DNA from: Lingula anatina
Taxonomy: Eukaryota > Brachiopoda > Lingulata > Lingulida > Lingulidae
DNA: 64,000 nucleotides
Assembly (NCBI RefSeq): GCF_001039355.2
Contig: NW_019773637.1
Span: 84,066 to 148,065, forward strand
Reading direction: 5' to 3'
Shown here: in pieces, positions 24,151 to 38,972 of the stretch
How the letters are laid out: each line of letters begins with the position of its first letter
How positions within the stretch are numbered: the first letter of the stretch is position 1
Notes under the pieces: generated by a model
What the model saw: the letters and a program-made list of their open reading frames with translations, nothing else
The model's database searches: none
Told to the model about the DNA's origin: nothing
Position numbers and translations under genes: made by a program

Positions 24151-27100
24151 CTCTGTTAAATAGACCTTCAGTTTTGTGACACTGGTCCCTAATCACAAAG
24201 GACACAATTATCTGATAGACTTAATTAATTTTTATATCCTCCATCTGTATGTATAGACACAGGTGTTTGATGTCAAAAGGTCCCTAGATATATTTGATAA
24301 TGCTACAAATATCATAAAATAATAAATACAATTTAACGAAATAGTAATGATTCCAGTTACAGTAATGATTTTTTATCATGCAATTATATTTGACCGTCTC
24401 GTTTATATCTGTGTGGGGAAGGATCTATGCATATGGTTATATGCAGTTTAGATATTGGCCCATTATTACACCCGTTATATACCTGCCTGCATTATTATGA
24501 AATCACCTTGACGAAGTCCACAGCTAAATAGTTAAAAGTTCGTGTAAATTTCATTCCAAGATTGTCCACAGCCATTTAAAAACTTAGCATTTGGTGCAAC
24601 ATATTTTTCTCATATCACAACGAGCAATCTATATCTTTTAATAGTTCAATCCTACTCAAAATTTATTTATTTTATATCAGTGACCTTTCGAAGTCATTGC
24701 TTTCCAGTACTTTCTTGATATGAACCTGTTCGAAACAGTCAGTCCTCTTTCTCATCAATGCCATTTTTGCTCGTAAATGAAATGGTGGCGAGCGGTATCA
24801 TTCTAATTGCCCCTGGGTGGTTACGGACCCCAAATGGAGGTCGTTCGCGCCTTTTTGGATTAATTAACTTTATTGTCTCATTTCGAAACTCCGGGCTGCT
24901 GCAAACATATAGGGCGAAGTTAATACAGTGGTTCACTTTGCTCAGGAGCCAAAGCGAATCACGGACTCTTGAAGGAATAGGCACGTCGATTCTCATGATT
25001 CTAGTTAAAAAATCTATCACTCGCACTGGGCCCACGAGAACAAGGAAAGCTACAACATTGCACAGAAGCATACGATGAGTTTTTCTGTATTTGCCGCTAG
25101 AACTTCTTGTTGATATTGTTAGTTTTCTTTGCATTGTTGCCACTCTTTTCAGTTTAAGTGCGATGGCAATACACAGCACTAAAAGAACCAGCCAAGATCC
25201 AGTTGCTATACTGAATGTAGAATAATGATGTATTTGTTGAAATATATTCGACGTTTGATTATAAATGCAGAGTCTACCTTTATAGTGCGGTTCAACAGTA
25301 TGGGCCAGAAGGTACGCATTTCCTCCAAGAATGAACGTTGTAACGGCACCACACATCACTAACACGCGTTTCTGCGAAAACAACATCGGACCACGAAACG
25401 GAAAAAATACAACGCAGAAGCGTTCTAATGTCACCATAACAATAAATATGTACGACAAAAATAAAGCGCTATGTGCTACCCATGATTGTATATCCGCATA
25501 TGTGCATCTAGATCCCATGATGTTATTTACATATACGATGTCGTATAGTGCGTAGGTTGTCGTCAGTTGGATCATAACGGAGAAATCAGCGATAGCCAGG
25601 AACAAGAAAAACACAAAAGTTGACTTGCGCCTGAGTTTTTGGCTAGCTAAAATCACAGCAATGGTGAAAACATTTCCGAGAGATGATAGAACCGTTAGGA
25701 CGTACACTGCTATCCTACTGCAGTGTCCTAGATAGTTCCAGCATTCTGCCGCCGTGATGTCAGCCATGTCGGTTGAAGTCTTGAGCGCGTTTTGAGAACT
25801 TTGTTTCTTAAAGCCAGCACCCAGGGAATCAGGCTGTTTTTGTATAGTTACATGCTTTGATATGGCCAGGAAGCCACAGGCAAAAAATGTCCCTTAAAAT
25901 ATGCATCTGTGATGTTGAAACCGAAAACTACAATTCATACACCGTAACGTATTACTGTTGAATAGTTTTATAAGCTGTCCTCAACATGTGTTTATCTCTC
26001 CGTTTCTTTACCTTTAACTAGGTTCCCCGCGCTTGTTTCTGGTGTCATTTGTGGAATTAATTGTCGCATCACATTAAAAAATACACGTGGCGGGATTGCT
26101 GTTAGGTGTCAGTGTTTCTCGCTTTCCTCCGTCGCCATGAATATCTGTAAAACATAGGCCTCAGTGTCTCTTGTCGTTTTGTCCGCGCGTGCGTATAAAT
26201 TATTTAGCAAGATGGATTGCCCGTCATTTAAGATCCTTGTTTGAGCTGAATACTGGTTCCGTTTCACATGATGAGCACATTTAAGGTCCAAACCAATGTA
26301 AAAATACCTCTGTAACACGCTACATTTATGGATTACGTTTCCCGAATGAAAGTTTATACTGCATAGGCATTCAGGCAGCATTCCTTCATGCATCAACAGC
26401 CTCAGAACAAAAACCTAAAAATATTTAAAGTAACACCAAAATTATAATAAGTTGTTGTATTTTTTTCGAGACACGCGAAGCGGAGTGTGAATTCGCCGCT
26501 CTGTCCTGCTTGATTCGATTGTCCTTTTCTCCGCTTTTCAGCTCGCCTTATGGACATCGACGTTATAGCTGCAGAGTATTATCGTCCTCGTTATCATTAG
26601 AAAATTTATTTTAAAGTCATCTTTATTGTTTGTTGTCGACATTTTGTAATCTTAATCGTAATAAAAAGTTAAATCAAAAATAAAAGAAGACAGTTTTGCC
26701 TCGACCGGTAATTCATGTTCATTCACAGTTGTAAGCGCAGTGTTATAGTATAAGTATGTTCTACTCTTCTTAATTATCTAACAGAACACAATGAACGACA
26801 TATGGTGAACAACAATTACGCGTGACATTTACTTGTGACTGTTACATTAATTTTAGGCCACGTTAATAACCAGTAGAGACTTTATCTTGCACAGTTCTTA
26901 GTGTGCGTGATGAGAGACGAATTTTGGAGTTTATCTAAAGGGCAATGCTTTAAAGCTTTGTGATGGAAATGTGTACACCAACACACACTGAAAGGTACAT
27001 ATAGAGGTTAAAAACCTCTAGATATCAATTAATTTTTCGTTCGAGAGGAGCTAATTGGCATAATTCATCTCTATTGATCATATGGCAATGCTGTCTTGGT

Positions 27101-28662
27101 GACATCTACCATAATCAGGGATGACAGCCAAGTAATGAAGGACGACCTCATAGCTCACAGCGCATGTAGGCAGAGCATCATATAATTACTCGACTGTCTG
27201 TTCACATTTTAACATTACATACAGTATGTATTTGCTCGTGGTTATCTATTTCTCTACAACTGTATCTATTTTATTATTTATTTTTTATAAGTGATTAAGC
27301 AGCCAATCTATAAATTTCCGACTTTGTCAGTTTAACATTTTTGCATAATTTCATTAAGCATATTTTTCTTCCATCGCATCAAAGCCTTCTCTGCAAAATT
27401 TGATCATGAATTGTATTGTATTTATATAGAGTAAAAATGCAGAAGGGTAGAAAATATTACTATGCAGGTAGTAGGCATGCATCGTATACATACTCAGTGG
27501 TAATAATTCAGTGGTAAGAATGGATGTGCAATTCATGTTAATAAATAAATGTAATATAAAACCCTGCATTGCCCCTGAAATCACACATGACATAGCGTTA
27601 TTTCTTTCTCATAGGACTTATTAAAGCAAATGCTGTCACAGATATCAAATAGGCCCTATGTCTTGATCAAACGGGTAGTCTTTTCTTCCTAATAGAGAGG
27701 TTTTAGATATCAAACATGTATGGACTATTTACCAACAAGAAAATTTGGAAGAATTAACACAACAATAACTTATCATTGTCATTTGAAAGTTTTTTTTAAT
27801 ACCAGCAACGCAGAAAAAAGACTAGCGTCAGTGAGCAGTCTACATATTCATTGCTGTAGTTGTGCTCTATCAGATTGTGCCGGGTGTGCTACAATGTAGT
27901 GTTCATTGCAGTGGCTTCGATATCAGGAGACGGTCAGCCCAAGAGTCGGTCAGCGATATCTGTCCAATAGCAAATACGTATACAACAAATACTTATAAGA
28001 CTGCTTGTTATCACAGTTTCAATCAATACGTGAAACCCTCTGGAGAACAGCCCACAAGTAAACCGGTAAAATTGTTAAAATAGAAAACGATAAACCACGT
28101 TCAAGGGAACTTCTTAAATGCAAATCAACACAAAATATCACTTACAGTAGATATCATAAGCGACTCATGAGAATGCGTTTTGGGTGGGGTTCAGGGGTAA
28201 AGACTGGGTATAGCCAAGGTGCAGATATGAGGTGCATGTTAAATGTAATATACGTCAAGAAAAGGACTTGGGACATATTAATTCATTAACATAGCATGAG
28301 ACTAACTGGTACAAAATAACGATAACAATAATAGCAAAAACAAAAATGAAAACAACAAAAACAATAATTATGATGATAATAATAATAAAAATAAATGACA
28401 AAAAATTTAGTGGATTTAGACTAAAATGTAAGGCTAAATTAAAGCCTAGATTACATTTGAAAAGCGATGCCTGCACGGTGCATGTACACTGCCCGTGATA
28501 TACAATGTACCATTTTCGTACGGCGTCTGAGCGGAGGTAGACGGTGGCCGTGCGAAATCGCACGGAATCGTACGGATTTAAGGCCATGTAATGTAGACAT
28601 ACTCGGCGTAGCCCGTAGCTTCATACGATTTAAAAAATACGTACGGACAATTTCACGGCGCC
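24151..28662. repeat. Tandem unit C (GPCR plus flanks)
   Basis: Third unit, collinear with A and B but more diverged in both receptor and non-coding parts. It ends CACGGCGCC at 28662, after which single-copy sequence begins. Confidence 0.9.
24739..25767 (-). CDS. Class A (rhodopsin-like) GPCR, copy C
   Basis: A third intact 342-aa receptor, collinear with copies A and B but with about 18 differences. Examples are S6A, F59I in TM2, N71T, T77I, M137V, M144T, T146I and F153L around TM4, L197V in TM5, K215R in loop 3, and several in the tail. The landmark residues N32, D61, C88, C167, ERF, P247 and NFALY are kept, so it should fold and signal. Differences cluster in TM4 and the C-terminal tail, which could alter ligand fit or desensitisation. 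Unlike A versus B, this level of change argues for a true paralogue. Ligand and subfamily unknown. Confidence 0.93.
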   Translation of the reverse strand: MADITAAECWNYLGHCSRIAVYVLTVLSSLGNVFTIAVILASQKLRRKSTFVFFLFLAIADFSVMIQLTTTYALYDIVYVNNIMGSRCTYADIQSWVAHSALFLSYIFIVMVTLERFCVVFFPFRGPMLFSQKRVLVMCGAVTTFILGGNAYLLAHTVEPHYKGRLCIYNQTSNIFQQIHHYSTFSIATGSWLVLLVLCIAIALKLKRVATMQRKLTISTRSSSGKYRKTHRMLLCNVVAFLVLVGPVRVIDFLTRIMRIDVPIPSRVRDSLWLLSKVNHCINFALYVCSSPEFRNETIKLINPKRRERPPFGVRNHPGAIRMIPLATISFTSKNGIDEKED

Positions 28663-29308
28663 CGTGTAATGTAATCAAGGCTTAAATAAGCTGAAATGAC
28701 ACAGAGGAAGCGTTTTAAAGACGTGTTTAGACAAAAATTAGAAAACAACAAAATCCTAATTAAATTACACAATCAAACTGAAGAAAAGAAAACTGACACG
28801 GTAGAAAAATGCGAATAATATTACTTAATCAACCGAGATGTATCTCACACAAACTCGGCAATTCTAAAATATTTACACGGGAAATTTTAAAGGAGTTCAT
28901 ATTGTGCGGGCATTACAGATCAATATGAACAACAACCAAAGGCCAAAGCGATCTTTTCAATACCATATGCCGGAATGATTTCTATTTTCACAACGCCGAT
29001 TCGATACCGTTGTTACGATTTTGAAAGGGGATATCCAATCGACATTCTCTCACTTTGTAATAACAGAACAAGTGATACAATAGACTCATTTATTATGAAG
29101 GGCCATTTTGTTGTACCTATAATTTGTGTAGAACTCAGTGATATGTATCGAACAGTATGATCAAGTTATGCTACATATTATATGTATGAAACACGTCGTG
29201 GTTATTAGATTGAGTTTATTAAGAATATTTTAACATGAAAAATGGAAGACCCGGTGGTTCCAGCTGATTATGTCGTAAGGGAGTTGCATCTTTATAATTC
29301 ATAATACG
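28663..29308. other. Intergenic flank upstream of the LRR/EF-hand gene
   Basis: Single-copy AT-rich sequence. A 61-codon frame at 28975-29160 has no recognisable family or splice context and is not called. The promoter of the gene beginning at 29309 should lie here, but no motif can be defended. Confidence 0.45.
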
Positions 29309-30871
29309 ATGGACACCAAAGGAACCACAAACACAAACAGAAAGGTGAGTACCTTAGCACCGGTCTTATAACCTTATGTCTTGTGTACAGGTCAACTAAA
29401 ATCTTTTGTCTAACCACTTGTAGTCACTATCTATCTATTTTTCTACATTCATGTAACATTAAGCAATTCAAAGTGATTTTTAGTGCAGTTATCCATTTTT
29501 GAATCAGAGACCCAAAATCCAGATTAATTAAATATTCGTCCTTATACACGAGACACAGGTGGTGTCACACTGGACTTCGATTAAATGTGATAATTCTTCT
29601 AGGAGACGAGACCGCTCACCTTAATTTAGTGAAAATATATTTCTTAAATTCAATACACAGGATTATTGTCCATACTTGACATTCTAGGAGAAAAATAGGT
29701 TGATCAACGAAAAATAGTTATATATCTTGAAATGAAGGAGCCTACATTTTTTGGTAGTTTGATATTTACATATCAGCAATAACTACCTGCAGTGTACAAA
29801 TAAACCGCTTTTGTCTCTGCTTCCGTCAGTTTTAGTAAACACTAAAAGATCACATAAAATGAACATGCTGTTTGCTATATGTGATTAAAATTATATGCTT
29901 TTTATTCAAAAAGTCAGCGAGGAGTGATTTTTCATCATGGTTAAAAATGACAACTGATTTGATGTCAAGGGTATTGGGCTTCATATTTTTTCATAATTTT
30001 ATGCATTAAAATGCTTACAGGTACGTGTATTGGGGAACTTTCATATCGAGATAGCGCGATGTTGTGACTTATTATCAACATATAACTTGACTGTGAGAGA
30101 TACAGAAGTTTTCAAGTGTACCAGCTGTAACAACATCTGAGCGAAATTCGGCTACAGTTATCATGATCCGTGACAACCATTTAGTGAATGAAAGACGCAA
30201 GTTGAAACTGAACGCAACGTTAAAAGTCTCCTAACTCGATCACAATACGTTTGATGAAGTATTTGACACCAACAACCAGCCCTGCGGCCTCCCCCTCCCC
30301 CCCCCCCACACACACACACAGTACAGTGTACTGTACTGTGTGACATTCACTGGAAAGTAAGCACTTGCTCTAACATTAAATGAAGGTGAACATTAGTCCC
30401 AAAGTTCTTGTACCTAGACTGCTATGAAAATACCGTCGCCAAATTTTTGTCTATATTAGTATTGTAAAACAGGCGAACTGGTGCTTTACTTGAGTGTTAC
30501 GTACTTTGTTTTTATAAACAATTCATACAATAATCCCAAGTTTACTCCGACAGGTGTGCGAGTATCAAAGCGTTTTCCAAGTCCTTACGTAACCCTTCGC
30601 TGCTTAACATATCGAAGCGTAGTCATAACATGCACTGTTTCTTTTACAAATAATCCAGCAGTCCTTGTATTTGGGCTGAAAATAGTTACATTTATTTCAA
30701 ATACAGGTGTTTATTATTATCACGCTTTTCTTGTTTTATAGATTTTCTTTCTTTTTGAAGAGGTGCGAAATTGAACATAATTTTATACTGCACTCGTTCC
30801 CCTGCACTAAATAAATTGTATTCTAAAGTTTTTGTGAAAACCCGTAATTCTAAATGTGTTTTCACTCCCTC

Positions 30872-30903
<32 letters not shown>

Positions 30904-33900
30904 CTCACACACACACACTCTACGTCAACCTAAATAAAGATTTTTTTTCCGACTGTGAATAGATGACCACCCTTCTTATAATCCATGCCACAAATAAAAA
31001 TGAATAATAATCATCTATTTTTTCTCTAGAGCGGAGGGAGCCGCGACAAAAGCAGCAACAAAGTGACTACAGGCATTGCAAACGTTACCTCCGTGGGCGC
31101 TTCCATGTACGGGCCGACGGTGAGCCACAACGAAGGGACGCTCCCGCCAGTGGAAACACCGACGACGTGGAGTGAACCCGTGGTGGTGGAAAAACACAAG
31201 CAAGAACTCAAAGAGGGCTCTGGACGGAAGAGCCGTCAGGCGGCTTTCTATCTATCCAGAGTGACGCCCACGAGGACTCCAGCACAGTCTAGACCCCAGA
31301 CAAGACACAGCATGAAGGAGCACCAAGATTTAATATCACAGTCTATAATTCTAGAGGCAAATGGACCAGGTTCAAAGGACAATAAGAAAGTATCCGACAA
31401 TCCTAATTTAGATCTTTATGAAGCGATGTTTCGTCAGTTTACATTCACTGGATATGACATTATGCAAGACGGTAAGTTGCGCGCTGCGAATTTATTAGCA
31501 TGATATCTTACACGTGAGAAAAATAAAAATTGCTAGTAATATTTTGAAAGTAATGTTCTTGAAAAGTAGCACCCAGAATATTACTTGGTAATTTATTAAT
31601 CGCGGCAACACAAAACAAGCCAGCATAACATGACGTAACACATGCTAGTACAGATGGAAAAGATCGCTTCTTTTGTGGAGTAAATTTACCTGAATTCTTC
31701 GATTAACAGTAATGTGCAAATAAAGCTGGAATCAGTGTTCTGGTATCCAAAACTTCTTCTTATCGATCTCCAATCCAAAATACAGTCACTTATCGATTTG
31801 ATCCCTGATGCATTCTAAACAGGCAGATTTTATATCGCATATTGGAATGACTGCCTGCGAGGAGGACTTTGTTGTGAAATTTATACCCAAATATTATTTT
31901 AACAATGATTACGACGGGAAGAAAGTAACTCATATATCCGTGCTGTAAGCTGTATAAGAAATACCCCTTATTTATTAATGATTGATTACGTACTGTGAAG
32001 GTCACTTCGCAAAAATACGAGTCAGTGGACAATTATTGATGTGAACATTGTTTTTGATTAAGTATGTTCGGCGAATACAAGATTCTACACAGGGGGTATT
32101 GATATTCTCTTACCTTAATTGCATAACTGCAAATAGAAATGTTTAACACCGATTAAAAAGGATGCGTTACAGCCAATTAAAGTTAAAATCGTATTGAGGC
32201 AGAAGTGGAGGCTTTATTATCTTATGAATGGGGTTTATTGATTAGGCTACAGAGATTTAATTATTTTTTTTATAAACGAAAAGCAATAGATAAAGAAAAA
32301 CATCATAAAAATTTACGACAATTTAAGTCAAATTAAAGAATCTTTGACGGATTTGTGTTTGCGTACAGTTTCTTCCCTTAAAAAACCTAAAACAACAAAT
32401 AATTGTTGGAATTACTATTGTGATTACAGAGGCACCCAAAAAGCCTGTCAAACCGAAAAAGGACACCACAGAAATCGCTAAATATAGTGCAATATACGTG
32501 GACGCGTGCAAGAAGATGGGTCTCGTGCCAGTGACGTACTTGGCCGAAAGACTGGCAGAGAAAGAAGTAGAAATGAACAGCCATGGCCTAGGCCCACAGG
32601 GGGCAAAAGCTGTTGCCATATCATTAGTGGTGAGTACATGTACCAAGACAGGATAAAAGATAAACTAGACATTGAACAAAGTGCGTGAAGAGGGATGAAC
32701 GATAGTTAAATGATTTTCAGGTATTTTAATTAATCTTACGAAAAGAAATTCAAAGGAAATAGTGAAAATATGTAAGAATTAAGAAACGAGCTGGAGAACA
32801 AGTGAAATCACGAATATGATTCTAAGGATAAAATATACTTCTGAAAATGTATTTGACAAAAGTACGTATAAAACAATTAACCGAACAGGATCTCTCATTC
32901 TTGTCAGCAGAAGGCACCTATTATATCATTCGCGTGTCCTTATATATTTTTTCATTTACTAGCGGAACGACAAGGTACAGTACCTTAGTATAGAGGACAA
33001 CTGGATAGGAATTGAGGGCGCTAGTTACATAGCAGAAATGTTGACGGAAAATTTCACTATAACAGAATTGGTAAGCTACAGCACATACAGTGAACATGAC
33101 CTCATCTCTAATATTTGTTTATTTAAAAAATGACAGTCTCAGAATATATTATTTTTCAGTAAGATATAGGGTTTCCGAGGCACCGGTAAATATATATAAC
33201 TGAAAATTCAATTTTAATAAACAAAAAATGTGTACATCAGATACGGAATTTTGATAGTAAAAGCTTTATTTCACAAAAAAAAAAAAAAATAAAAAAAAAA
33301 AAATCACATCTACGATTATTTTCTGTTATTTAAATAAATATGCAATTTACAGAATCTTGCTGAGAACCGTATTGGATCTGAAGGTGCAATAGACATATTA
33401 AAGGTGCTACTAGAAAATACCAGCATAAAAATGCTAGATCTCTCAGGTTAGTCTGGCTACAGTGTATCTTGGTAATAGAAAAGAAATATTTGTGCTTATG
33501 TTTCAATCGTGGTTTACTGTAGAATTCACATTATGTGATTTGTTAATAAAATATATATCTAAGAAAAAGAACAACTGAAAGGTAAAAATGATGCTTTGAA
33601 AACTCCTTGGATTATTTTTTTTCGTAAGTCCTGTTACCAAGTAACAAATCATTCCATCTCGTTAACATGCCTTTCAGTAAAATGTGCTGAAAAGTGCATA
33701 CACGTATGACTAAATGATACATCTATTACGGTATTCGATAACAGTGGCCTTTTGTCTTTAGGAAATGGCATTCATGACGATGCAATGGGAGACCTAGCCG
33801 AGGTGCTAATGGTAGGATAAGTCACTGCTAACAACACTTATTGCTATACAGTATAAAATCTAAAACATAAGCATCAAAATATATTAAGATTTACTGGTAA

Positions 33901-36900
33901 AATACATTTTAAATTAAGGACCATTTACTCGAGGACGTATCTTTGCAAATGGTCGTCAAATGAATTATGGTAAAAAAAAAACTACTGACCCAGTGACGAT
34001 CAAAACAATAATACTAATTTCGGATCTAATTCAATAAAAAATCATTCTCCTAACGATTTGTACAAGGAACGTAACAGACTCGTGTGAGATAAATGTTAGA
34101 TTGTTTTTATTTTCTCTTTCTAGGAAAATATTTATCTCAGGGAACTTCGTCTCAGTCACAACCAGATTGGAGAGGACGGAGGACCAATTCTTGCCAGAGC
34201 TTTAAGTGAGGATGACCCCTTTGTCAAAATAGTCCTGTTGAAACAAAATCGTGTACCTTCCTAATAAATTGTGTCACATTTTTACACGTGGTTAAACCAA
34301 AAAATGAAAACTTAATTGAAGGGATTCATTCAATGTCACTTGGGCATGCTGTTATGATCGTTGGGGATTACTGGATTAGAAGAATATTGTTGATCTTAAT
34401 CGGATCTTTTTTCTCGTATCTTTTAAGACCCGCCCATGTCCATCAAAAGTTGTTCGCAAATTTTTACCGCCGCTCATTATTTTCACATTAAATTTACACT
34501 GCCCGGTGAAGATGCGTTGTTTTTTTCTGCTTAAAACTGTCAGTATTCCAAACACGTTCCGATGTATAGAAGGACACTGTAAGTACTTTAAATTTTCTCA
34601 ATTTTTTTCCAGAGTCCAACGATTCATTAGAAGTGTTAGATATCAGCTGGAACCACCTCAGAGGGAAAGCTGTCACCGCGATTGCTGGATGCCTGCAGGT
34701 AAAGAGACACCTGTACCTGAACCTAATTAGTCAATTCCAAGGCAACACCCGTCTGGAGTATACTTACATTAAAGTTTGCCCTTTCTTGCTCTAATTCGTC
34801 TAGAGCTTTTTATTTTGTTAAGTTGATCTCTCCATCTTGTCTTTAGTCTTTCTTGTTTTCTGGTCTATTGTTTTTTAGTCTACTCAGCCAATTTATTGAA
34901 TTTATGAGACACACCGCTTATTTCATTAATTATACCTTTTTTTCAAAATATGAACTGGATGCACGTTCAATGCTTCTAGTTCTATGCATCCAGAACAAAT
35001 GCACGCAATAAAACTACTTCAATTCCACCTTACTTTATTTAAAATATCGGCGAAATGTTTGCTTTAAGTTCTTATTTCATGTGTTTCACATGCATGCATT
35101 ATTTTTGAAAATGCATTGTAGTTTAAATTAATCTTCGTAGGAGCTTTGGCATTTTACTGCTTTTGTATTATATTTTAAAGTAAAAGTACAGCATTTTGAT
35201 AACATTTTCAACACATTACTTTTATAATAATAATGATTATTATAGTATAATGTTGGCCTGCGTATGTTGGACATATCCTGGAATGGTTTCGCACTGGACG
35301 GGTGTCGGGTGTTAGGGAAAGCGTTAATCGCCAACAAGACGCTGCAAGATCTGGACATTTCAAGTAACAGACTCCATCCTCAGGCCATAGCAGAGCTGAT
35401 GAAAGGAGTGAAGGACAACCAAGGCTTGGTTAAAATCAGTGTAAGTCATGGTTTTTAAGGTAAAGCAGGCGAATTGTGGTAGAGGGATTGTCCTTGAATG
35501 CGAACTATGACATTTTCGATACGTATAGCCTACAGATAGGCCTATCAACTTGCCTTCATTTTATAACATTAGAATTGTATTCTAAAACAGAACAAAAGAA
35601 CGAGACAAAACGAATTTATATTTTTGATTGTAAAACTTAGGCCTACTTTAGATCTACGTACTTCTTATTAAAGTTGACTTAAGGCAACATGTTTTTCGAT
35701 ATGAATATTTGGCATAATCCGCCAAATAACTTCCGTGGCATGGAACATCTTTGCTGAAACTTTTGCTCTAGTTCCTGATAAACAAGGCCCCAGAAATGAG
35801 ACTTTCCGCTTTGATATTTTCAAATCTCAAATTTACTTGATTTACTACATATACATGTAAGATTGACTTAGAGTCGCGTTTTTTTAAATAGGCCTATCAT
35901 TTCAGATCTCAAAAACAAAGAATCCTTGAAAAAGGCCTTGTGATAAGGTCGAAATTGTGATCTCTGTTTTAACGTAAGATCCAATATTAGATATAACTTT
36001 TTCATCATCTTAGTAGGCCTATAACGTAACGCGGTGAATCAAAACATTCACTTTTATTTCAGATCTCCAGCAATCCTATAACGCCCAAACTTGCCCTTGC
36101 AATCCTCCAGTCTTTAGATAAGTGCAATCCGCTATCCGAGCTCTCAGAGGTGGACATGTGGGTGAGTGGAGAGATGTTCTCCTCATGAAAATTATATATT
36201 ACAGAAAAATGAGTGAATGAATGAATGAATGAGAGAAAGAGTGAAACATTGAATAAATGGACAAATTTTGTAGATTTGGCTGTGGAGAATATCAAAAAAA
36301 ATGTCACAATATATGTAAAATGCTGCACTATTAGAGTAAAAAAAATTGTACGAATATCACCTTCTCGTTGCAGGACGTTGTCGTCACTCAGGAATTTGTG
36401 AATTTTCTCGAAGAGATGCAAAAAAAGCGCGAGCTGGTTGTAAAGTACGGTCCTATAATGGGCAAAAATGATCATCGACACTACACATCCGACGCCGCAC
36501 TGGGCACGACGGACCCACTCGAAATCCTGTTCAACTTCATGACCCGAGAGGGAATGCGTGTCGTGGATCTCTTCAATAGGTTCGACACAGACGGCAGCAG
36601 TAGTGTAAGCAGGGCAGAGTTTAGGGACGGCCTCCTGGTATGAGAAATATTTTTCAGAGTGTTATGTGTAATTTATAACAGTAAGGTCACTTTATAGAGT
36701 TGATTATATGGCTATAGACCGCATGTTGTACAAGGCAATCGTTTGACTTAAAGTATTTTAACTCATCTTTTCTATTTAGAAAAGAGAACTAATAAATTTA
36801 TTCATGTAGCAGTTATGAAGATCAAAAGTGATCTTTATCTTGCCTCAGCAAAGAATACTGTCTCGAGTATTGTGAACGTTATGCAGTGTTTTTATCTATT

Positions 36901-38916
36901 GCTTTAACGTGCCTCTAAAGCACGATAATAGCGTTTTGGAAAGTAAACATTTTTGTTGACTTTCATGCTTTTCTTAAAATTTTAGGGTGTGAACGCCCCT
37001 CTGACTCGTGGTCAACTAGACGTGTTACTGGAACAATTAGACGAAGACGGAGATGGCGAAGTCGATCTCAGGTAATTATTCTACGAGACTGTTCCAGCCC
37101 ATCGCGCATTCTTTTCAAAGATAACATCGATATCTAGATGAATTTGACATGTCCGTTACAGAGAAGATAACAAAAGTCATGAAAAAAGTACATACGCAAG
37201 ATTTCGGTCTCGGAGATTATCTGTCAAAAGAAAGGTTAATAGCGGACACTGCAGTTGACGGATTTTACGTCTGATGACAAAAAATAAAAAAAAGGAATTA
37301 AAAACTTGCGGTAGGTCTAATTTAGATAAATATATCCTGACAGACAAAAAGTTCAGATTATCCCTCGATATCCAAACACAGAGAAATGCAAAAGTTAAGG
37401 TATGGCAATTCGTCTCAATGTGACGCATGCCTTCGCCATTGTAGCTCTAAACGCTTTAAGTCAAATCGTTTAATTATCATTATTTATGTTGTTTGCTTGT
37501 TTATTATTGTTTCCCTTGATGCATATCTCTCTGAAAAAATGCAGAAGACTGTCACTTACAACAGGAGGGTTGTATATCTGCCTCTGTACTCGACAGGTCG
37601 TCCTATTCCATACGCATTTTGATTTAAATTACTTTACACTTTTGCAGTTTGATTTTATTTAATTTTTTTAGTTTTGGTAACAAAAACAGTGTTTTCATTC
37701 ATGTATCTATTTACTTATTTATTTTATGTTTTAATTTTCAGCTCGTTTTGCTCATTTCACCTTCATTTTTCCTTCTTTCGTTTACCCAATAGTGAACTTA
37801 TGTCAGGTGCTTCACGCTTTAAAAGAAGACAGATGCGGAGGAGACTGAAACAGTTGAAACACACAAAGACCGCTATACGTAAAATTGAAAAGAACGATGA
37901 AGCAGTAAACGCTGAACTGCTGCTATAGTACAACAAAGGTTAATATAAATGTATGCATGTGTTGCACAGGCTGTGGCGGTTTTAATTGCACTGGGTGGTA
38001 AATTTCTCATTGCACTTGTTGCTTAAACATTGCACATATTACTTTGACAAATCACGAACCAGCATTTGTCCTAGCGCACATCGGCTGTATATACCTATAA
38101 AGTCTTTTATGGAACTCAAACACCCGCACGTCTTCTCGCACTTGTGTTCAATTTCAATTCACAGTTGTCCACCGAACAAGTAGTGTCCTTAGGCAAAAGT
38201 TTATATGTTTAAAAGTTTATATTTAAATGTTTATATGGCAAAAGATCTGACTCAAATGTTTCGTTTGTATATTTGTCAGATTTAAATAGCGAGAATGAGG
38301 AAATGATACATCACTAGGAGGGTCATGATCTGATTTGCTTGGCACACCACATCACTGGTGAACCCTCCAGCCGCCTCCTCCATCCTGGCCTATCCATATC
38401 CAAACTAAACTGAGTGTAAAGGCCAATATAACGGAGTCTGCCCTCCGTCAAATTTACAAAAATAAGGATAAGCGTGACGTGGACCTAAATGTAAGAGTTT
38501 GTTCGCCTGTTGAAATAGATAAAAACTGGGTCCTGTAACTGTTTTTTTTTACTATTAAACAGGGAATTCTTTCGTACATGACAGGGGCGTGCGTCTCTTA
38601 ACAGGAATGACTGGAGTGACTTCCCGAAGCTGGACGCGGCGGCGACAGGGGGGAAGGGGGGGGGCGGGGGTACTCGTGCATGATACTCCAAATGTGTTCC
38701 TGAACCTCTTAGCGACAGATGGAATATTGGAGTGCATGTTTTTTTAGATCTTTTGAAAAGATATATAGCTAGCCTATTTCACGTTGTTATTGGCACAGGA
38801 AACCAGACACTCATAAAAAGGGTTGTCACACCAACAATATCATGACAGTTGTAAACGATTTTGAATAGTGATAATTTCCTATCTAGTGCAATTTTCCATA
38901 TCTAGCATGACTAACG

Positions 38917-38972
<56 letters not shown>

